Positions 60,801 to 64,000 of a DNA stretch of 64,000 bases are shown piece by piece (position 1 is the first letter of the stretch; each line of letters starts with the position of its first letter). The notes below the pieces were generated by a model. It saw only the letters and a list, made by a program, of their open reading frames with translations. It ran no database searches and was not told where the DNA came from. The position numbers and the translations under genes are program-made. Origin of the DNA: Cryptomeria japonica (taxonomy: Eukaryota > Streptophyta > Pinopsida > Cupressales > Cupressaceae); contig NC_081405.1 in assembly GCF_030272615.1 (NCBI RefSeq), positions 311,627,235 through 311,691,234 on the forward strand. Direction: 5' to 3'.

Positions 60801-63800
60801 ATCCATTCCAAGTCTAAACACTTTTTCATTAAGGTCTGCGATTTCTTTTTCTAATGACATTTTGGTTTCAAAAATGTTGCCGAAAACTTCACTATTCCAT
60901 TTCAGTAACTTGCACTTGATATGTTTTAATTTATTTACAAGGCAAAACATCTTTGATCCCTGGAAACTTACCTCAGACCACCACCTGGAGATCAGGTCAT
61001 AGAAGTCTGGATTTTGCATCCACATTTTTTCAAATTTAAAGGGACAACACCGCGGTGTAGCCTCTCCCTCAATATTGAGGATGACAGGGTAATGATCAGA
61101 TCCTGAAGATGGGAGTAGTGAGGCAGAGAGGTTAACCGCTAGATCACTCAAGTTCCCTCTAAAAAGGAATCTATCTAGTCTCTCCGCGATTTGTGTAAAG
61201 CCTGATCTTCTATTATACCAGGTATACACACCATTATTGGTTTCTATATCTATAAGATTGTTATAAGCTACCCACTCTTTAAAGTCTTTTAAGGATTGCG
61301 GTTCCCTACGAATACCACCCTTTTTTTCTGATAAATTCAGGATAGCATTGAAGTCCCCTCCGAGAATAACAGGGGAAGAGGTATCTAGCCCCATCATAGC
61401 CGAGAGTTCTGACCAAACTCTGCGCTTGCCGGCATCCGGGAACGGGCCATAAATGTTTATAAGGGTGAAAGTAAATTTGCTGTGTTTGCTTATAACCTTT
61501 CCCAATAGCCAATTTCTATTACCTGCTATAGGATAAAAATTAATACTACGCGGATTCCAAATAATTCCAATACCACCAGAGGTGCCCCTGGCTTCCACAA
61601 ATTCCCCGCAAAGAAGACCTAATTTCCTTTTAAAAGCCTCAGCTTCTACCTGGGCTAATTTAGTTTCTTGTATGAGAACGATATCATGTTTCCATTTAAT
61701 AATGTTGCGTCTAATTAGACGCTATTTGTTAGGGGCGTTCATGCCCCTAACATTCCATGAAGAGATTTTCATGGGGCCGTGGGAAGGCCCTTCCCCTTCC
61801 CAGCATCAAAGAAGGCTGTCAATTTGCCTTGGTCTTTAGCGTTTCCATCCTGCAATCTTAACTCGCTCAAAGATTTTCTGCCTCTACTTTTGGCTTCTCT
61901 AGCGCAGTCAGGACAGTTTTTCCCGTCATATATGTTTTTTATTCCTAAGGTTTGCTGGGGCACAATCACTCCCTCACCATTATCCTCTCCCAGTTGGGGC
62001 TGAGCTACTGAAAAGTCATTGACAGGAATAGTTATTCTATCTCCAGACCTATTCTCATTATTTTCTTCCTCATCCATAGATGCCAAGAGTTCCTGAATTA
62101 GGAACCTCTTCTCAGCTTCCTCTTCTGGAGAAAGATTTTCAACTACCTTATTATCAAATACCTTAAGAATAGCAGCCATTCTAGAAGATATTTCTTCTAG
62201 ATCTGCCTCATTTTCTTGTTCCAATTTTTCGTCTGCTTTTGTGTTAGATGGAAGTTTCAATGAGTCCACCGAATTTGAGACTCTTTTTGTCATCTCCACT
62301 AAGGCATCTTCTTTTATAGAGTTTGCCTCATCTATAATTTTATCAAGATCATTAATGTTGCTATAGGTGTAGTTTCTATTTTCATCAGGGTAAGCCACAG
62401 TCAGACTATTGTCGTGACCAGGGGATGTATTTATTGGAGTTTTTTTATGCTGATCTGAGAAAGAGTTATCCATTTGTTCGATACTCTTAACCAGCGCTGG
62501 GCATGTTTTCTATCTAACATCAGATTCAATTATAGCCCCATAATAGAAAGTGGGTTGGATGTTCCACTCCCCGCTGTTCGATACTAGCGAGATGGGTTCT
62601 AAGTCCAATGAATTAATATCAGATTCAACTAAGATTATGATATTCATTTTTACAACCCCATTTTCTAGACCTTCACATCCCAAAAAAGAACCGAATTGAT
62701 CCCCAATATATTCTAGGATTTCAAAATTCAGATATTCAACTGGTAATGTACCCAGACTAATCCATCTAGGGTACTTGTTTAAATTATGGGATTGAGGATC
62801 AAAGTTCGGTTTCCAATCACAACGAAAAAAACCATAACCTTTATATAATTTAACCGAACCGTAGAGAATATCATTTTTTGTATTTTGATTATCACACAAA
62901 ATTGCCAGAAAATTATTATCCAGGATAGATATACTTACCTGACCCGGGTATAGGGCCATCCACCACTCAATAATTTTACCAGTATCTTCTCCAATTCCCG
63001 TCCACTTTGCAAAAACCCCACATTTGCTAAATAAATTGAATTGGGGTTCCGTTAATTTTGCTGGAATTTTTACAAATTCGCCTCGGTTTTATTTTGGATT
63101 TTGGCTCAAAATTCCTCACTTTCCCGAGCAGCACCGTGTTTGCCCCGATGGCCGGATAAAGGTTTGAGGCTGCGGACTTATGCCAATCGAAGTTGAAAGA
63201 TCTGTTTCTACTTACGCCCATCTTCTTCCTGGCCTTTTTCGAGCGAACGATATGCCAGTTTCCATCGGAGGGTAGTGACAAGGCATCATCCATTTTTGCC
63301 CTAATTACTGCATTTTCCCCAAACTTGCCCGCTTTGCCAACCGAAAACCGAACTTCATTTGTTACAGGGTTTTTCTTGCTTTGCGGACTGTAGATTGAAA
63401 TGCTCTGCGGACATGAGGCGAAGACTTGTCTGCACCCCCCCGCCGCAAACCTTGGCAATTTCGCAGGACAGAGATTTCGCATTTCGCCAGATAATTTGCA
63501 TGCACTATCCTAATATTTTATTACAGATCTAAGTGTAGGCTTCAACATTCTACAAAATATTGATTCCATTTATCAATGTTATCATACTTTATGATTGATC
63601 ATCAGAATAAAAAAAAGCTAAAAAAACACAAAAAGAATATATATATATATAAAATATATCACAACTTTTTTTAACTGAATGCTTATAAAATTATGCCAAG
63701 TTGCTACTTTGATTTGCAGGCCAGAGAGAATTTTATGAGGCTATTGCAAACCATTATGGATAGGAGAAGAAAGGGTCTGGAAGCCAAGGATGATTTCATT

Positions 63801-63971
63801 CAATCAATGATTTCAAAAGATGGGCTTCCTCAAGAAGATCGATTGACTGACTTGCAAATCAAAGATAATTGTCTTGCTCTTCTTATTGCAGGTTTTGCCA
63901 CAACAGGAGCAGCTCTCACATGGTCAGTGAAATTTCTAGAGGAAAATCCTTGTGCAAAAGAAAGACTCATG
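54621..63971 (+). CDS. Cytochrome P450, CYP85-clan type (exons 1-4, 3' end beyond the window)
   Basis: Exons are 54621-54838, 55104-55422, 55583-55732 and 63720-63971, all with GT..AG borders and matching phases. They encode about 314 of an expected ~480 residues. The N-terminus has a membrane anchor (residues ~5-27), then basic LRRRAK and the Pro/Gly hinge [13 protein letters not shown]. The C-helix motif is HKKLRRL. The I-helix reads AGFATTG, with alanine where P450s usually have Asp/Glu. The K-helix ExxR and heme-cysteine motif must lie past 64000. The style ([28 protein letters not shown]) fits the CYP85 clan; from memory CYP722-like is closest, then CYP707, but I am not sure. It should be an ER-bound mono-oxygenase acting on a terpenoid-type substrate. 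Intron 3 is 8 kb because of a LINE insertion. Confidence 0.85.
55104..55422 (+). CDS. P450 exon 2
   Basis: The acceptor is GCCATTGCAG|GTATGG and the donor TCAATT|GTAAGA. It encodes the [11 protein letters not shown] beta-1 region, the [20 protein letters not shown] helix and the C-helix HKKLRR, in an order typical of CYP85-clan proteins. Confidence 0.85.
55583..55732 (+). CDS. P450 exon 3
   Basis: Exactly 50 codons, phase 0 at both ends, between TTTTACAG|TTTGCG and TGCAAG|GTACTT. It encodes the F-G region ending [11 protein letters not shown], where the P-G-T-x-(F/Y) motif is general for this clan. Confidence 0.85.
55841..55862. repeat. LINE target-site duplication, left copy (22 bp)
   Basis: TTTATCAATGTTATCATACT plus TT is repeated exactly at 63569-63590. 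The left copy runs straight into a 13-base T tract, so the exact boundary is uncertain by the shared Ts. Confidence 0.9.
56302..56380. other. 79-nt imperfect foldback with 33-34-nt arms
   Basis: Left arm 56302-56334, loop 56335-56346, right arm 56347-56380. The outer 15 bp (ATTGTAGCCTGGATA and its complement) are perfect. Beyond a 1-nt bulge, 18 more positions pair with two mismatches and two G-U pairs. It sits in the LINE 3' region, so it is in antisense orientation relative to the P450. It has the geometry of a miRNA precursor or a small MITE; no function is shown. Confidence 0.6.
57241..57615. repeat. TA-rich compound microsatellite in the LINE 3' region
   Basis: Interrupted TA, TATG and CACA runs over ~370 bp. 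The tyrosine/isoleucine-rich frames here are artefacts. Confidence 0.85.
57746..61772 (-). pseudogene. LINE ORF2 (endonuclease, RT, zf-RVT, RNase H), internally deleted
   Basis: The ATG at 61772-61770 opens [16 protein letters not shown], followed at once by a TAG. Endonuclease motifs [16 protein letters not shown] and [10 protein letters not shown] are clear to 60960. The RT shows [51 protein letters not shown] and the catalytic FADD (59860). zf-RVT is near 58700-58570 ([19 protein letters not shown]). RNase H (58381-57746) keeps [27 protein letters not shown] and [11 protein letters not shown]. Frameshifts lie at about 60500 and 59600. At about 60505 roughly 75 residues of the RT finger region are missing compared with the family. 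No active product is possible. Confidence 0.9.
61769..63482 (-). pseudogene. LINE ORF1 (DUF4283-type)
   Basis: An ATG at 63482 opens a basic start with a few cysteines. After a frameshift near 63050 the frame reads [24 protein letters not shown], then [20 protein letters not shown], a DUF4283-type core. One TAG lies at 62510. The C-terminal ~230 residues are acidic and helical, with a CPDC motif near the end. The final TGA (61771-61769) overlaps the ORF2 ATG, so ORF2 translation may depend on reinitiation. Confidence 0.8.
63569..63590. repeat. LINE target-site duplication, right copy (22 bp)
   Basis: This is the exact partner of 55841-55862. After it intron 3 resumes and reaches the exon 4 acceptor TTGATTTGCAG at 63719. 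Confidence 0.9.
63720..63971 (+). CDS. P450 exon 4
   Basis: 84 codons between GATTTGCAG|GCCAGA and CTCATG|GTATCC. It encodes [20 protein letters not shown], then DDFIQSMIS, then the I-helix with AGFATTG and [10 protein letters not shown]. The intron that follows runs past the window edge. Confidence 0.85.
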
Positions 63972-64000
63972 GTATCCTTATATACATAAATCATTTCTAT

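Larger units (their letters stand above)
55863..63568 (-). mobile_element. Near full-length L1-type LINE in intron 3 of the P450 gene (7.7 kb)
   Basis: The 22-bp duplications lie outside. The minus-strand 3' end is a poly(A) tail, seen as T on the plus strand at 55863-55875. ORF1 (63482-61769) and ORF2 (61772-57746) overlap as ATGA. A long 3' region (57745-55876) contains TA-rich microsatellites and a foldback. ORF2 has two frameshifts, several stops and an internal deletion. It is younger in look than copy 1 but inactive. Confidence 0.92.

Overview
This is nuclear DNA from a seed plant, and the overall style points to a gymnosperm, probably a conifer. The evidence is introns with GT..AG borders, an 8-kb intron, methylation-type decay (CGA to TGA, CAG to TAG, TGG to TAG), and stacked Ty3/gypsy, Ty1/copia and L1-type LINE copies with long AT-rich spacers. 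The species call is inference only. I see no rRNA, no CRISPR array and nothing bacterial. The only recognisable host gene is a cytochrome P450 of the CYP85-clan type at the right edge.

Left block (1-17661): two nested LTR retrotransposons. An outer minus-strand gypsy element (gag at 1-1420, leader 14365-16852, LTR 16853-17661; pol off the left edge) was split between leader and gag by a plus-strand 12.9-kb Tat-type gypsy element (1484-14359). The inner element has 1.66/1.69-kb LTRs, a perfect ACCAA target duplication, a primer site that fits tRNA-Trp, and a polypurine tract. Its pol is broken by several nonsense codons, and no capsid-type gag is visible. Between pol and the 3' LTR it carries, in antisense, a spliced plant mobile domain (PMD) gene.

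17662-25620: an LTR end with a primer-site-like motif facing an unidentified minus-strand ORF, then a degraded minus-strand L1-type LINE (ORF1 DUF4283/CCHC, ORF2 endonuclease-RT-RNase H), then a 0.9-kb plus-strand LINE-tailed insert with a coiled-coil ORF and a 14-bp target duplication.

25621-52134: a complete-ended but internally deleted minus-strand gypsy element (26547-30881, TSD ACTAC), AT-rich spacer with a telomere-like patch, and a 334-bp TRIM element (35731-36064) whose 135-bp LTRs each carry a tRNA-like cloverleaf with pol III A and B boxes. After these come scattered retroelement remnants, long stretches with nothing recognisable, several local tandem duplications, and a minus-strand Ty1/copia element with a 451-bp 5' LTR and a tRNA-iMet primer site.

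52135-64000: AT-rich upstream DNA and then the P450 gene. Exons 1-4 are in the window and the heme-binding exons lie beyond it. Intron 3 is inflated to 8 kb by an antisense 7.7-kb LINE with a 22-bp target duplication and a poly(T)-side tail. The LINE 3' region holds a long imperfect foldback. The most unusual items are the tRNA-like TRIM LTRs, the antisense intron-containing PMD gene inside an LTR element, the LINE foldback within the P450 intron, and the coiled-coil LINE-tailed element.
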